Shown here: piece by piece, positions 53,623-63,661 of the stretch
Numbering within the stretch: the stretch's first letter is position 1
Layout of the letters: the number at the start of each line of letters is the position of its first letter
Assembly (NCBI GenBank): GCA_005518185.1
Contig: RKSN01000003.1
Coordinates: forward strand, 62,001 to 126,000
Direction: 5' to 3'
DNA from: Chakrabartia godavariana
Lineage (GTDB): Bacteria > Pseudomonadota > Alphaproteobacteria > Sphingomonadales > Sphingomonadaceae
DNA length: 64,000 nucleotides
Notes under the pieces: model-generated
Database searches by the model: none
Told to the model about the DNA's origin: nothing
Seen by the model: only the letters and a program-made list of their open reading frames with translations
Program-made: the position numbers and the translations under genes

Positions 53623-54963
53623 ATGGGCCGCAAGTTTTTCGGAACCGATGGGATCCGAGGCCTCACCAACAGCAAGGTCATGTCGGCGGAAATGGCGATG
53701 AAGGTCGGCATGGCGGCGGGCGCGCATTTCGTGCGCGGCGACCACCGTCACCGCGTCGTGGTGGGGAAGGACACGCGCCTGTCGGGATATATGCTCGAAG
53801 ACGCCCTCGTCGCGGGCTTCACCTCGGTCGGCATGGACGTAGTGCAGATCGGGCCAATGCCGACACCGGCCGTCGCGATGCTGACCCGGTCGATGCGCGC
53901 GGACCTGGGCGTGATGATCTCGGCCAGCCACAATCCCTATCACGATAATGGCATCAAGCTGTTCGGCCCCGATGGCTACAAGCTGTCCGATGCCGACGAA
54001 CATGCGATCGAAGCGCTGATCGAAGGCACGCCGAGCCTTGCGGCCCCCGACAAGATCGGCCGTGCGCGCCGCGTCGAGGATGCGCGCGGGCGCTATATCC
54101 ACTTCGCCAAATCCTGCTTCCCCGAAGACCTGCGGCTCGACGGCCTCAAGATCGTGATCGATTGCGCGCATGGCGCCGCGTACAATGTCGCGCCGTCGGC
54201 CCTGTGGGAATTGGGCGCCGACATCATCCCGCTGGGCGTCACGCCCGATGGCCTCAACATCAACGACAAATGCGGCTCGACGCACCCCGAGCTGTTGCAG
54301 GAGACGGTCGTCGCGAGTGGGGCCGATATCGGCATTGCGCTGGATGGCGATGCCGACCGGCTGATCATCGTCGATGAACGCGGCCGCGTGGTCGATGGCG
54401 ACCAGATCATGGCGCTGATCGGCGCCAGCTGGGCGCGCAGCGGCACGCTGAAGGGCGGCGGCGTCGTCGCGACCGTCATGTCCAACTTGGGGCTGGAACG
54501 CTTCCTGCAAGGTCAGGGCCTGACGCTGGAGCGCACCGCCGTGGGCGACCGCTATGTGCTGGAACGGATGCGCGCGGGCGGCTTCAACGTCGGCGGCGAA
54601 CAGTCCGGCCACATGATCCTGTCCGACTATGGCACCACGGGCGACGGCCTTGTGGCCGCACTTCAGGTGCTCGCCGAACTCGTCCGCACCGGCAAATCGG
54701 CAAGCGAGGTGCTCCACCAGTTTGAGCCCGTGCCGCAGTTGTTGAAGAATGTCCGCTTCTCCGGCGGCAAGCCGCTGGAGGCCGACAGCGTGAAGCGCGT
54801 CATTGCCGATGCGGAGGCCGAACTTAACGGGTCGGGCCGTCTGGTCATCCGCCCGTCGGGCACCGAACCCGTGATCCGCGTGATGGCCGAAGGCGACGAT
54901 GCCGGACAGGTCGAGCGCGTTGTCGACACCATTTGCGACGCGGTGAAGGCGGCGGCGGCCTGA
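53623..54963 (+). CDS. glmM: Phosphoglucosamine mutase
   Basis: Interconverts glucosamine 6- and 1-phosphate for UDP-GlcNAc synthesis. The 446-residue protein starts [13 protein letters not shown], has the phospho-serine loop [12 protein letters not shown] (Ser102), the Mg2+ loop [10 protein letters not shown], sugar-binding GGEQSGHMI, and the phosphate-binding [18 protein letters not shown] lies upstream of the ATG at 53623. The stop shares a base with the next start (TGATG), so DUF1272 is co-translated. Confidence 0.97.
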   Translation: MGRKFFGTDGIRGLTNSKVMSAEMAMKVGMAAGAHFVRGDHRHRVVVGKDTRLSGYMLEDALVAGFTSVGMDVVQIGPMPTPAVAMLTRSMRADLGVMISASHNPYHDNGIKLFGPDGYKLSDADEHAIEALIEGTPSLAAPDKIGRARRVEDARGRYIHFAKSCFPEDLRLDGLKIVIDCAHGAAYNVAPSALWELGADIIPLGVTPDGLNINDKCGSTHPELLQETVVASGADIGIALDGDADRLIIVDERGRVVDGDQIMALIGASWARSGTLKGGGVVATVMSNLGLERFLQGQGLTLERTAVGDRYVLERMRAGGFNVGGEQSGHMILSDYGTTGDGLVAALQVLAELVRTGKSASEVLHQFEPVPQLLKNVRFSGGKPLEADSVKRVIADAEAELNGSGRLVIRPSGTEPVIRVMAEGDDAGQVERVVDTICDAVKAAAA

Positions 54964-55187
54964 TGCTGGAGATACGCCCCGACTGCGAACGCTGCGGCAC
55001 GGACCTGCCAGCCGATACAGGCGGCGCGTTCATCTGCTCGTTCGAATGCACCTTCTGCGCCGACTGTGCCGATGCGCTTGATGAACGCTGCCCCAATTGC
55101 GGCGGCGAACTGCTCGACCGCCCGACGCGGGTGGGCAAGATGCTGGACAAATTTCCGGCGTCGACGGCGCGGAAGCACAAGGGATGA
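54963..55187 (+). CDS. DUF1272 zinc-ribbon protein
   Basis: A 74-residue protein with eight cysteines in CX2C pairs (CERCG, CSFECTFCADC, CPNCGG), matching DUF1272, a small zinc-binding family of unknown function. The ATG at 54963 overlaps the glmM stop; the longer in-frame ORF from 54933 lies within glmM. Co-transcription with glmM is likely. Confidence 0.88.
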   Translation: MLEIRPDCERCGTDLPADTGGAFICSFECTFCADCADALDERCPNCGGELLDRPTRVGKMLDKFPASTARKHKG

Positions 55188-55205
55188 ACCTTTTCAGCCT
55201 CCCCA

Positions 55206-55274
55206 CCGCGCTCAGGCTGAGCCTGTCGAAGCCTGCGGAGCCATCACCCTTCGACAAGCTCAGGGTGAGCGCGG
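55206..55274. repeat. Class A palindromic element
   Basis: Left arm CCGCGCTCAGGCTGAGCCTG and right arm GACAAGCTCAGGGTGAGCGC. It fills the gap between DUF1272 and thiD and ends seven bases before the thiD start, so it may affect the thiD ribosome site. Confidence 0.86.
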
Positions 55275-55281
55275 GGAACGA

Positions 55282-56163
55282 ATGACCGCCCGCATCCTCA
55301 TCATTGCGGGCTCGGATTCCGGCGGCGGCGCGGGCATTCAGGCCGACATCAAGACGGTGACGATACTCGGCGGCCACGCCATGACGGCGGTGACGGCGAT
55401 CACCGCACAGAACACGCTGGGTGTGACCGCCGTCCATCCCATCCCCACCGACATGGTGATCGCGCAGATCGATGCGGTCGTGTCCGACATCGGCGTCGAT
55501 GCCATCAAGATCGGGATGATCGGATCGGCAGAGACCGCCAATGCGGTGGCGGATTACCTTTCCAATATGACGTCGCCTCGGCGCAGGCCGGGGCCGCTTG
55601 GAGATGACGCGCCAGATTCACGCAGCGGCCCCGGCCTCCGCCGGGGCGACGGGGTTCCGATTGTCTTCGATCCCGTGATGATCGCGACCAGCGGGTCGGC
55701 GCTGGCCGATGCCGACACCATAGCCGTCTTCACGCGCCTGATGGACATGGCGACGGTCACCACGCCCAATCTGCCCGAACTCGCAGCGCTCGGCGGTGAG
55801 GCACAGGCCGTGGCCCATGCCGGCACGCTTCTGGTCAAGGGCGGCCATGCCGAGGGCAACACGCTCGTCGATCGCCTCGTCGATCATTCGGGCGAGGTCA
55901 TGCGCTGGGAAGACACGCGCATCGAGACGAGCAGCACGCATGGCACCGGCTGTACGCTGGCCAGCGCGATTGCGACCGGACTGGGTCAGGGCCTGCCGCT
56001 CATCGACGCGATCACCCGCGCGCGCGCCTTTGTGCGCGCGGCGCTGCTGGCGGCACCGGGGCTTGGCAACGGGCATGGGCCGATGGGGCATCAGGCGGTG
56101 GAGCAGGCCAGCTTCTCCCCTCCCGCGAGCGGGAGGGGCCGGGGGAGGGCCAGCGCGGAATGA
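55282..56163 (+). CDS. thiD: Hydroxymethylpyrimidine (phosphate) kinase ThiD, with an in-frame repeat insertion
   Basis: Phosphorylates the pyrimidine half of thiamine. The 293-residue protein has GSDSGGGAGIQADIKT at the N-terminus, GMIGS, FDPVMIATSGSAL, TPNLPE and the anion hole THGTGCTLASAIA. Residues about 97-124 (SPRRRPGPLGDD, GPGLRRGD) are encoded by an 81-bp class D palindrome, 27 codons, in the loop between DYL and the PIVFDPVM strand. The last 17 residues (SFSPPASGRGRGRASAE) are encoded by a class E repeat. Without both, the length would be about 250, near the usual 260. GGGGAACG precedes the ATG. Confidence 0.9.
   Translation: MTARILIIAGSDSGGGAGIQADIKTVTILGGHAMTAVTAITAQNTLGVTAVHPIPTDMVIAQIDAVVSDIGVDAIKIGMIGSAETANAVADYLSNMTSPRRRPGPLGDDAPDSRSGPGLRRGDGVPIVFDPVMIATSGSALADADTIAVFTRLMDMATVTTPNLPELAALGGEAQAVAHAGTLLVKGGHAEGNTLVDRLVDHSGEVMRWEDTRIETSSTHGTGCTLASAIATGLGQGLPLIDAITRARAFVRAALLAAPGLGNGHGPMGHQAVEQASFSPPASGRGRGRASAE
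55571..55651. repeat. Class D palindrome inside thiD
   Basis: A 28-base left arm beginning CGTCGCCTCGGCGCAGGCCG and a matching right arm ending CTCCGCCGGGGCGACG differ at two positions. It spans 81 bp, 27 codons, so the thiD frame is kept. Confidence 0.9.
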
Positions 56164-56226
56164 CGCCGCACGCCGATGAGACGGGACTCGCGCCCTCCCC
56201 TGACCCCTCCCGCAAGCGGGAGGGGA
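56115..56226. repeat. Class E repeats at the thiD end and rnhB start
   Basis: Two similar hairpin blocks, CTCCCCTCCCGCGAGCGGGA at 56115 and CCCTCCCGCAAGCGGGAGGG near 56206, in inverted relation. The first encodes the thiD C-terminal tail; the second supplies the AGGGGA that acts as ribosome site for rnhB. Confidence 0.83.
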
Positions 56227-56230
56227 ATTG

Positions 56231-56789
56231 ATGGTGATCGCCGGCGTTGACGAAGCGGGCCGCGGGCCGCTCGCCGGGCCTGTGGTCGCCGCCGCCGTCA
56301 TTCTCTGTCCCGACGGCATTGCGGGCCTCGACGATTCCAAGAAGCTCTCTGCCAAACGCCGCGCCGAGCTGGAGGCGATCATCCTCGCGCGGTGCCATGT
56401 GGGGATCGGCGTGGCGAGCGTGGAGGAAATCGACCGGATCAACATCCTGCAAGCCACGTTCCTTGCCATGACGCGGGCGGTGGAGGCCTTGCCGCATAGG
56501 CCCGCCCATATCCTGGTGGACGGTAACCGCCTGCCCAAATGGACCTACAGCGCCGAAGCCGTGATCGGCGGCGATGCGCTTCATCCGTGCATCTCGGCGG
56601 CCAGCATCATCGCGAAGGAACATCGCGACCGGATCATGATCGCCGCCGATTCGGACCACCCCGGCTATGACTGGGCGTCGAACAAGGGCTATGGCTCGGC
56701 ATCGCACATGGCAGCTCTCCGCGAAAAGGGGCCGACGCCGCTCCATCGACGCTCCTTTGCCCCCGTCGCCCAACATTTTTTTGACCTGT

Positions 56790-56791
<2 letters not shown>
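56231..56791 (+). CDS. rnhB: Ribonuclease HII
   Basis: Cleaves RNA of RNA-DNA hybrids and removes misincorporated ribonucleotides. The 186-residue protein begins [17 protein letters not shown], with catalytic Asp7 and Glu8; DDSKKLS, VDGN and [15 protein letters not shown] follow. ATG 56231 is preferred; the TTG a codon earlier is possible. The ribosome site AGGGGA is part of a class E repeat, four bases from the ATG. Confidence 0.94.
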
Positions 56792-58093
<1,302 letters not shown>

Positions 58094-58117
58094 GGGAAGG
58101 CGCTTTGTCTCCGCACC

Positions 58118-58187
58118 GCGCTCACCTTGAGCCTGTCGAAAGGTGCAGGGGGCCAAGGAGGCTTCGACAAGCTCAGCCTGAGCGCGC
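58118..58187. repeat. Class A palindromic element
   Basis: Left arm GCGCTCACCTTGAGCCTGTC and right arm GACAAGCTCAGCCTGAGCGC; between ccrM and folP, ending 13 bases before the folP start. Confidence 0.85.
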
Positions 58188-58199
58188 TATACGAAAGCC

Positions 58200-59315
58200 A
58201 TGATCCGCTCGACACCGACCGCAACGCTCTACGCCCGGCCGACCGCCTTCATCGACGCCCCGTTCGGCTTTGACGGGCAGTTTGAGCGGCTGGCCGGCGG
58301 GCTCCAATTCTTCGGCGCGTGGGAGATCATCGCGACCGATGGCGGCAGGCGCATCGGCGCGACGCTCGTACCCGTCGACCGCGTCGATGAAGCCCTCGCC
58401 GCGATCACGCCGCAGCAGGAAATCCGCCTGCGCACAATGATGACGGCGGCCACCGCCCCGCGCGGCGCGATGCAGTTCGGCACCCGGACAATCCGCTTCG
58501 ACCAGCCCAATGTCATGGCGATCCTCAACATCACGCCCGACAGCTTTTCGGGCGGCAGCGCGCATCTCGACGATCCGGCGGGCTCCGCCGCGCTCGCGAT
58601 CCGGATGGCGGAAGACGGCGCTGCGATCATCGACATTGGCGGCGAGTCCACCCGGCCCGGCGCGCTCGACGTGTGGGAGCAGGATGAGATCCAGCGCGTC
58701 GTCCCCGTGGTCGAACTCCTGCGCAGCAGCGGCCTTGCCCTGTCGCTCGACACGCGGAAGGCCGCCGTCATGGAAGCGGGCCTCGCGGCGGGCGCGCACC
58801 TCATCAACGATGTGTCCGCGCTGCTCTATGACGACCGCGCGCTCGACGTGGTCATCAAGTCCGGCGCGCCTGTCGTCCTGATGCACTATCCCGGCAAGCC
58901 GACCGACCCGCACGGCAATGACGCTTATTCGGATCCGCTGATCGAGGTCTATGACTGGCTGGAAGACCGTATCGCCGCCGTTACCGCCGCAGGCGTCGAC
59001 AAGGCGCGCATCATCGCCGACCCCGGCATCGGCTTTGGCAAGCGCAGCGTGATGGACAATCTCCAGATCATGAACGGCCTGTCGCTGTTCCACGGGCTGG
59101 GCGTGCCGCTGCTTCTGGGCGCGAGCCGCAAGCGGATCGTCGGCGCGCTGTCGAACGAGGCCCAGGCGGACAAAAGGCTGGGCGGTTCGCTCACCCTCGC
59201 GCTCAAGGCGGCAGAACAGGGCGCGCAGATCATCCGCGTGCATGATGTATTTGAAACCGTGCAGGCGCTGCGCGTCTGGCGCGGCCATAGGGACGCGGCC
59301 CTCAGCCCGCGCTGA
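58200..59315 (+). CDS. folP: Dihydropteroate synthase with N-terminal extension
   Basis: Condenses p-aminobenzoate with the pterin pyrophosphate in folate synthesis; the sulphonamide target. The TIM barrel starts at about residue 103 (NVMAILNITPDSFSGG) and has DIGGESTRPGA, SLDTRK, DPGIGFGKRS, GASRKR and the final RVHDV. About 100 residues precede it (FDGQFERLAGGLQFFGAW), with no function I recognise; E. coli FolP lacks them. Start after a class A repeat; no strong ribosome site. Confidence 0.93.
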   Translation: MIRSTPTATLYARPTAFIDAPFGFDGQFERLAGGLQFFGAWEIIATDGGRRIGATLVPVDRVDEALAAITPQQEIRLRTMMTAATAPRGAMQFGTRTIRFDQPNVMAILNITPDSFSGGSAHLDDPAGSAALAIRMAEDGAAIIDIGGESTRPGALDVWEQDEIQRVVPVVELLRSSGLALSLDTRKAAVMEAGLAAGAHLINDVSALLYDDRALDVVIKSGAPVVLMHYPGKPTDPHGNDAYSDPLIEVYDWLEDRIAAVTAAGVDKARIIADPGIGFGKRSVMDNLQIMNGLSLFHGLGVPLLLGASRKRIVGALSNEAQADKRLGGSLTLALKAAEQGAQIIRVHDVFETVQALRVWRGHRDAALSPR

Positions 59316-59331
59316 ACCAGGGAGAAGACAG

Positions 59332-59742
59332 ATGCTGGCCAAATATGCCGTAGGATATCTGGCGACGGGGATCGCCTTTGCGCTCATCGACAGCATCTGG
59401 CTGCGCACCATGTACACGCGCCTCTACCAGCCCGAACTCGGCCCACTGCTCGGCAGCCTGAAGCTTGGCCCGGCCGTCGCCTTCTACCTGCTCTACATTG
59501 CGGGCATGATCTGGTTCGCGGTCGGCCCCGCGCTCGCCAATGGCCGCTGGCAGACCGCCTTGATCCAAGGCGCCGTGCTGGGCTGCCTGTGCTATGCGAC
59601 CTATGACCTCACCAATCAGGCGACGCTCAAGCTGTGGAGCACCAAGGTCACCGTGCTCGACATTCTGTGGGGCACATGCCTGACCGGCAGCGCCTCGCTC
59701 GTCGGCTGGTGGGCGACAACGGCGATTCTGGGCAAGAACTGA
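59332..59742 (+). CDS. DUF2177 membrane protein
   Basis: A 136-residue protein with four hydrophobic helices, matching DUF2177: early FALIDSIWLRTMYTRLYQPELG, FYLLYIAGMIWFAVGPAL, CYATYDLTNQATLK and WGTCLTGSASLVGWW. Function unknown. AGGGAGAAG precedes the ATG at 59332, 16 bp after folP, so the two are probably one transcript. Confidence 0.86.
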   Translation: MLAKYAVGYLATGIAFALIDSIWLRTMYTRLYQPELGPLLGSLKLGPAVAFYLLYIAGMIWFAVGPALANGRWQTALIQGAVLGCLCYATYDLTNQATLKLWSTKVTVLDILWGTCLTGSASLVGWWATTAILGKN

Positions 59743-59743
59743 G

Positions 59744-60448
59744 CTAGCGGACGTTCAGCCCGAGTTCGGCAAGCAGCTGCCCAGCCTGTTCGCGCGAGAT
59801 GGTGGCACCGCGATAGAGCCCGGCGTCGATCAGCCGAAGCCCGCCAAGGTCCGCCCCGCGCAGATCGGCGCCTTCAAACCGGCACGCCGCAACATTGGCC
59901 TCGCGCAGCGAGCAGACGTCGAACACCGCCTCGCGAAAGTCGCACTTGCGCAGGTCGGCCTGGCTGAAATCGACGCGCACCAGCGCCTGCCTGCGGAAAC
60001 TGTGGCCGGGCAGCTTGGCGTTGATCAGAAGCGTCTCCTCGAAACGCACATCCATCATCCGCGCATCGGTGAAATCCGCCCCGGTCAGCTTGCAGCCCCT
60101 GATGCTGGCTGAACCGAGCGTGGCGCCGCGAAAATAGGCATTGTTGAAGTCGCTCGACGCAAAGACCCCCTCTGGCATCGACGCGCCGACGAAATCGGCA
60201 AAGGCCCCGCGGCACGAGGTAAAGCGCACGCTCTCAGCCCGCGCGCCCTTCAGCTTGGCATGGCGCAGGGTGCAGCGCTCAAAGACGGCGCCCGACAGGT
60301 CGAGGTCCGACAGGTCGGCGTCTTCCAGGTCGCAATCGATGAGGTGGAGCGGCGTCTTGCCGCGCAAAAGCGCCACGACATCCGCGCGCGCCAACGTCCG
60401 GTCGTGAATCGAGTCGTTTGAAATTTGCGAGAAAAGGTCACCAGCCAT
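59744..60448 (-). CDS. Pentapeptide-repeat protein
   Basis: A 234-residue protein made of about 25 pentapeptide repeats, A(D/N)LXX type, from residue 40 to 205 (DLEDADLSDLDLSGAVF, GADFTDARMMDVRF and others), forming a right-handed quadrilateral helix. The N-terminus (RADVVALLRGKTPLHLI) and a short closing helix (REQAGQLLAELGL) flank it. Some family members mimic DNA and bind gyrase (MfpA, Qnr); no evidence here beyond the fold. Convergent with DUF2177, one base apart. Confidence 0.85.
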   Translation of the reverse strand: MAGDLFSQISNDSIHDRTLARADVVALLRGKTPLHLIDCDLEDADLSDLDLSGAVFERCTLRHAKLKGARAESVRFTSCRGAFADFVGASMPEGVFASSDFNNAYFRGATLGSASIRGCKLTGADFTDARMMDVRFEETLLINAKLPGHSFRRQALVRVDFSQADLRKCDFREAVFDVCSLREANVAACRFEGADLRGADLGGLRLIDAGLYRGATISREQAGQLLAELGLNVR

Positions 60449-60512
60449 GCAACCTCATAGCGCGATGTGCGTCGGAGGCTAGGCGGCGCGGACATATTCG
60501 CCTTCACCTCCC

Positions 60513-60668
60513 CGTCGCCCCGTGCCTGACACGGGGCTTGGCTGACTTTGATCAGGGCCAGGCCCTCGCTTGCCGGACATGAATAATCCCGGAGACCCGG
60601 AACGTCAGAGATCATACCAAATGGGAAAGGCCAAAAAGCCGGGCCCCGTGTCGAGCACGGGGCGACGG
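60513..60668. repeat. Class C palindromic element (long central part)
   Basis: Left arm CGTCGCCCCGTGCCTGACAC and right arm CCCCGTGTCGAGCACGGGGC. Same family as 13565-13692 and 52332-52436 with a longer centre. It lies between the pentapeptide gene and the sigma-54-type regulator. Confidence 0.84.
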
Positions 60669-60681
60669 GAATATTATGCGA

Positions 60682-62103
60682 TCAAGCCACTTCGCTGATG
60701 CCGAGTTCGGCGAGCTTGCGGTAAAGCGTGGACCGGCCAATCCCGAGACGCCGCGCGACTTCGGTCATGCGGCCGCGATAATGGCCGATGGCAAGGCGGA
60801 TGATGTCGGCCTCGATATCGTCGAGCGGGCGCATATGCCCGTCCGCCATGAAGAGGGTGACACCCGAATCCTGATTGGTGTTGGCCGCATCGGGCATGGA
60901 GCGCGGCGCGGTCTTGCTGGCGACCTGCGGGAAGTCGCCGATCGTCAGCGCATCGCCTTCGCACAGGACGGCCGCGCGGAAGAGGACGTTCTGCAGCTGG
61001 CGGACATTGCCCGGCCAGTCATAGCTGACAAGCAGTTCCATCGCGGCGTCGGTGATGCCGAGATCGCGCAGGCCCGGCTGCTTTGCGATGCGCGACAGCA
61101 GATGGCGCGAGAGCGCGGGAATATCGCCCAAGCGTTCACGCAGCGGCGGAATGGTCAGCTGGACGACGTTGAGCCGGTAATAGAGGTCCTCGCGGAAGGT
61201 CCCGGCCTCCACCGCCTGCGTCAGCTTGGTGTTCGACGCCGCAACGATGCGGACATCGGCCTCCTGCGCAAGCCGCCCGCCAATCGGCAGGAACTCGCCC
61301 GTCTGCAGATAGCCGAGCAGCTTGACCTGCGCGCCCATCGACAGCTCGCTGACCTCATCAAGGAACAGCGTGCCGCCATCGGCGTCGACGATCTTGCCGA
61401 CATGCCGGGCAAAGGCGCCCGCAAAGGCACCCTTTTCATGGCCGAACAGGTGCGATTCGATGAGGTTCGCAGGGATGGCGCCGCAATTGACCGAGATCAT
61501 CGCGCGCTTGGACCGGGGCGATGCCGCGTGGACCGCTTCGGCCACCACTTCCTTGCCGACACCGGGTTCGCCCTCGATCAGGATCGGCAGGCGTGAACGC
61601 GCGGCCTTGGCCGCAATGGCGAGCGCCGCCCGGAAATCGGGCGCGGACCCGACAATGTCCTCAAAGCCCAGCGTCGCCGAAATCTTTTCAGTGAGCGGAC
61701 GGAGTTCGCCTGCGGCAACGCGTTCGTCCAGCGTCGCGTCAAGCGCCGCGATCAGCCGGTCGGGCGCGATCGGCTTCACCAGGAAGTCGGTGGCCCCGGC
61801 ACGCATCGCTTCCACCGCGATGCCGACATCGCTGACCGGCGTCAGCATCAGGATGGGCAGCGCCTGACGCCGCGCCTTGATCTCCCGGATCAGGGCAACC
61901 GCCTCGCTGTTGGACATGGAGTGATCGATCAGCACCGCGTCGAGCATCATCCCGTCGCGGGTGCCGAGCTGGGCGATGGCGGTTTCCGAATCGGACGCGA
62001 AGATCGTGCGCCAGCCTGCACGCGCCGCGAGCGCCGACACCAGCCGCTGCTGCGCCGGTTCATCGTCGATCAGCATGACCATGCGCATGCCGGTTGGCGT
62101 CAT
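60682..62103 (-). CDS. Sigma-54-type response regulator with altered GAFTGA loop
   Basis: A 473-residue NtrC-like regulator. Receiver: acidic DD (13-14), phosphoacceptor Asp60 in LIDHSM, Lys110 in LVKPIAP. AAA+ domain: Walker A GEPGVGKE (178-185), then GAFAGA (225-230) in place of GAFTGA, Walker B GTLFLDE. A Fis-type helix-turn-helix closes it ([19 protein letters not shown]). The changed Thr is normally needed for sigma-54 contact, so it may act on sigma-70-type promoters or be weakened. PspF in this window has the standard loop. ATG 62103 has GGGGG upstream. No partner kinase gene is adjacent. Confidence 0.9.
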   Translation of the reverse strand: MTPTGMRMVMLIDDEPAQQRLVSALAARAGWRTIFASDSETAIAQLGTRDGMMLDAVLIDHSMSNSEAVALIREIKARRQALPILMLTPVSDVGIAVEAMRAGATDFLVKPIAPDRLIAALDATLDERVAAGELRPLTEKISATLGFEDIVGSAPDFRAALAIAAKAARSRLPILIEGEPGVGKEVVAEAVHAASPRSKRAMISVNCGAIPANLIESHLFGHEKGAFAGAFARHVGKIVDADGGTLFLDEVSELSMGAQVKLLGYLQTGEFLPIGGRLAQEADVRIVAASNTKLTQAVEAGTFREDLYYRLNVVQLTIPPLRERLGDIPALSRHLLSRIAKQPGLRDLGITDAAMELLVSYDWPGNVRQLQNVLFRAAVLCEGDALTIGDFPQVASKTAPRSMPDAANTNQDSGVTLFMADGHMRPLDDIEADIIRLAIGHYRGRMTEVARRLGIGRSTLYRKLAELGISEVA

Positions 62104-62284
62104 CGTGCCCCCAAAATCTTGTCCCAATATCGGACGGTTTTAGGCATTAAGCGTAAATATGCGCTTAAACCTGTGACGGCGGACACAGCGGCGGCTTTAG
62201 GCAGGCAAAGCCGAATGGCCTCTTGAGGACCGCCCCGTCCCCGATTAAAGCCGGAGCATAATTTTCAACGGGAGACTGAGGGCC

Positions 62285-62407
62285 ATGGCCAGCGACAACG
62301 ACATGAAGGCACATGTGGGAACCTATGAAGGCGTGATGAGCCTTCTGAAGTGGGGCACGATTGCCTCGGCTGCCCTGGCCGCACTCGTCGTCATCCTGAT
62401 TTCCTGA
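62285..62407 (+). CDS. aa3-type cytochrome c oxidase subunit IV
   Basis: A 40-residue protein, MASDNDMKAHVGTYEGVMSL followed by one membrane helix to VVILIS. It matches the small subunit IV family of alphaproteobacterial aa3 cytochrome oxidases, which contributes a single helix to the oxidase. The stop is one base before the pntAA start, so the two are co-transcribed. This pairing with pntAA is common in alphaproteobacteria. The main oxidase genes are not in the window. Confidence 0.9.
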   Translation: MASDNDMKAHVGTYEGVMSLLKWGTIASAALAALVVILIS

Positions 62408-62408
62408 G

Positions 62409-63539
62409 GTGACAAGGCTCGCCGTCCTGCGCGAAACGGCGGCAGGCGAGACGCGCGTTTCGGCCACGCCCGAAACGGTCAAGAAGTTCATCGCGCTTGG
62501 CGCGACGGTGGCCGTCGAGGCAGGCGCCGGGGCTGGCGCGTCGATCGCCGATGCCGATTATGCGGCGGCAGGCGCGACGGTCGGCACGGCCGCCGAGGTG
62601 CTGAAGGACGCCGACATCGTGCTCGGCGTGCAGGGGCCCGACCCCAAGGCGCTGAAACCCGTCAAGGCGGGCGCGTGGATCGTCGCCGGGCTTGACCCGT
62701 TCGGGCAGCGCGCGCGCGTCGACGCCTATGCGGCAGCCGGCGTTGAGGCGCTGGCGATGGAATTCATGCCGCGCATCACGCGCGCGCAGTCGATGGACAT
62801 ATTGTCCTCCCAGTCCAACCTGTCGGGCTACAAGGCCGTCATCGAAGCGGCTTCGGCCTATGGCCGCGCCTTCCCGATGATGATGACCGCGGCGGGCACC
62901 GTGTCTGCCGCGCGCGCCTTCATCATGGGTGTGGGCGTTGCCGGGCTGCAGGCGATCGCCACCGCCCGCCGCCTCGGCGCACAGGTCTCCGCCACCGACG
63001 TCCGCTCGGCGACCAAGGAACAGATCGAGTCGCTGGGCGCCAAGGCGATCTTCGTCGAAGCCGTCAAAGGCATCGAAGGCGAAGGCGCGGGCGGATACGC
63101 GACCGAAATGTCCGACGAATATAAGGCGGCACAGGCCGAGCTGATCTCGTCGCACATCGCCAAGCAGGACATCGTCATCACGACCGCGCTGATCCCGGGG
63201 CGCGCCGCCCCGCGCCTCATCACCGACGCACAGATCGCGACGATGAAACCCGGCTCGGTCATCTTCGACTTGGCCGTCGCCCAAGGCGGCAACGTCGAAG
63301 GCTCGAAGCCTGATGAGGTCGTCGTCCGGCACGGCGTAAAGATCATCGGCTATGCCAACACCCCCGCGCACCTCGCCGCCGACGCCTCGGCCCTGTTCGC
63401 GCGCAACCTCTACAACTTCCTCTCCGCCTTCTGGGACAAGGACGCGGGCAAACCCGTCCTCCCCGACGACGACGAAATCACCGCCGCCATCCGCCTGACC
63501 CAGGGCGGCAAAGTGGTGAATGCGCGGTTGTTGGGGTGA
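62409..63539 (+). CDS. pntAA: NAD(P) transhydrogenase alpha subunit, domain I (PntAA)
   Basis: NAD(H)-binding domain I of the proton-translocating transhydrogenase. The 376-residue protein has the N-terminal ETAAGETRVSATPETVKK, RITRAQSMDILSSQSNLSGY, the Rossmann VGVAGLQAIATARRLGA, and ALIPGRAAPRLI. It starts GTG 62409, one base after CoxIV. The membrane part is not fused, so this is the split form, and pntAB and pntB normally follow. Here a repeat and a DUF559 gene follow instead. Confidence 0.95.
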   Translation: MTRLAVLRETAAGETRVSATPETVKKFIALGATVAVEAGAGAGASIADADYAAAGATVGTAAEVLKDADIVLGVQGPDPKALKPVKAGAWIVAGLDPFGQRARVDAYAAAGVEALAMEFMPRITRAQSMDILSSQSNLSGYKAVIEAASAYGRAFPMMMTAAGTVSAARAFIMGVGVAGLQAIATARRLGAQVSATDVRSATKEQIESLGAKAIFVEAVKGIEGEGAGGYATEMSDEYKAAQAELISSHIAKQDIVITTALIPGRAAPRLITDAQIATMKPGSVIFDLAVAQGGNVEGSKPDEVVVRHGVKIIGYANTPAHLAADASALFARNLYNFLSAFWDKDAGKPVLPDDDEITAAIRLTQGGKVVNARLLG

Positions 63540-63542
63540 CGC

Positions 63543-63658
63543 ATCCTCCCCCACCGGGGGAGGGGAACCGCGAAGCGGTGGAGGGGGAAATTGGCATTGA
63601 GTCCTGACGCCCCCTCTCCGTCAGCGCTCCGCGCTGCCACCTCTCCCGAGGGGAGAGG
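63543..63658. repeat. Class E-like hairpin block between pntAA and the DUF559 gene
   Basis: Hairpin CTCCCCCACCGGGGGAGG at the left; a second CTCTCCCGAGGGGAGAGG at the right. GCGAAGCGGT and AGCGCTCCGCGCT give further small stems. The right end supplies an AGAGG four bases before the DUF559 TTG. Confidence 0.75.
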
Positions 63659-63661
63659 ATT

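Noticed and set aside
63543-63658. Insertion sequence or transposon end beside the DUF559 gene
   Set aside because: No transposase, no matching terminal repeat on the other side within the window, and no target duplication visible.
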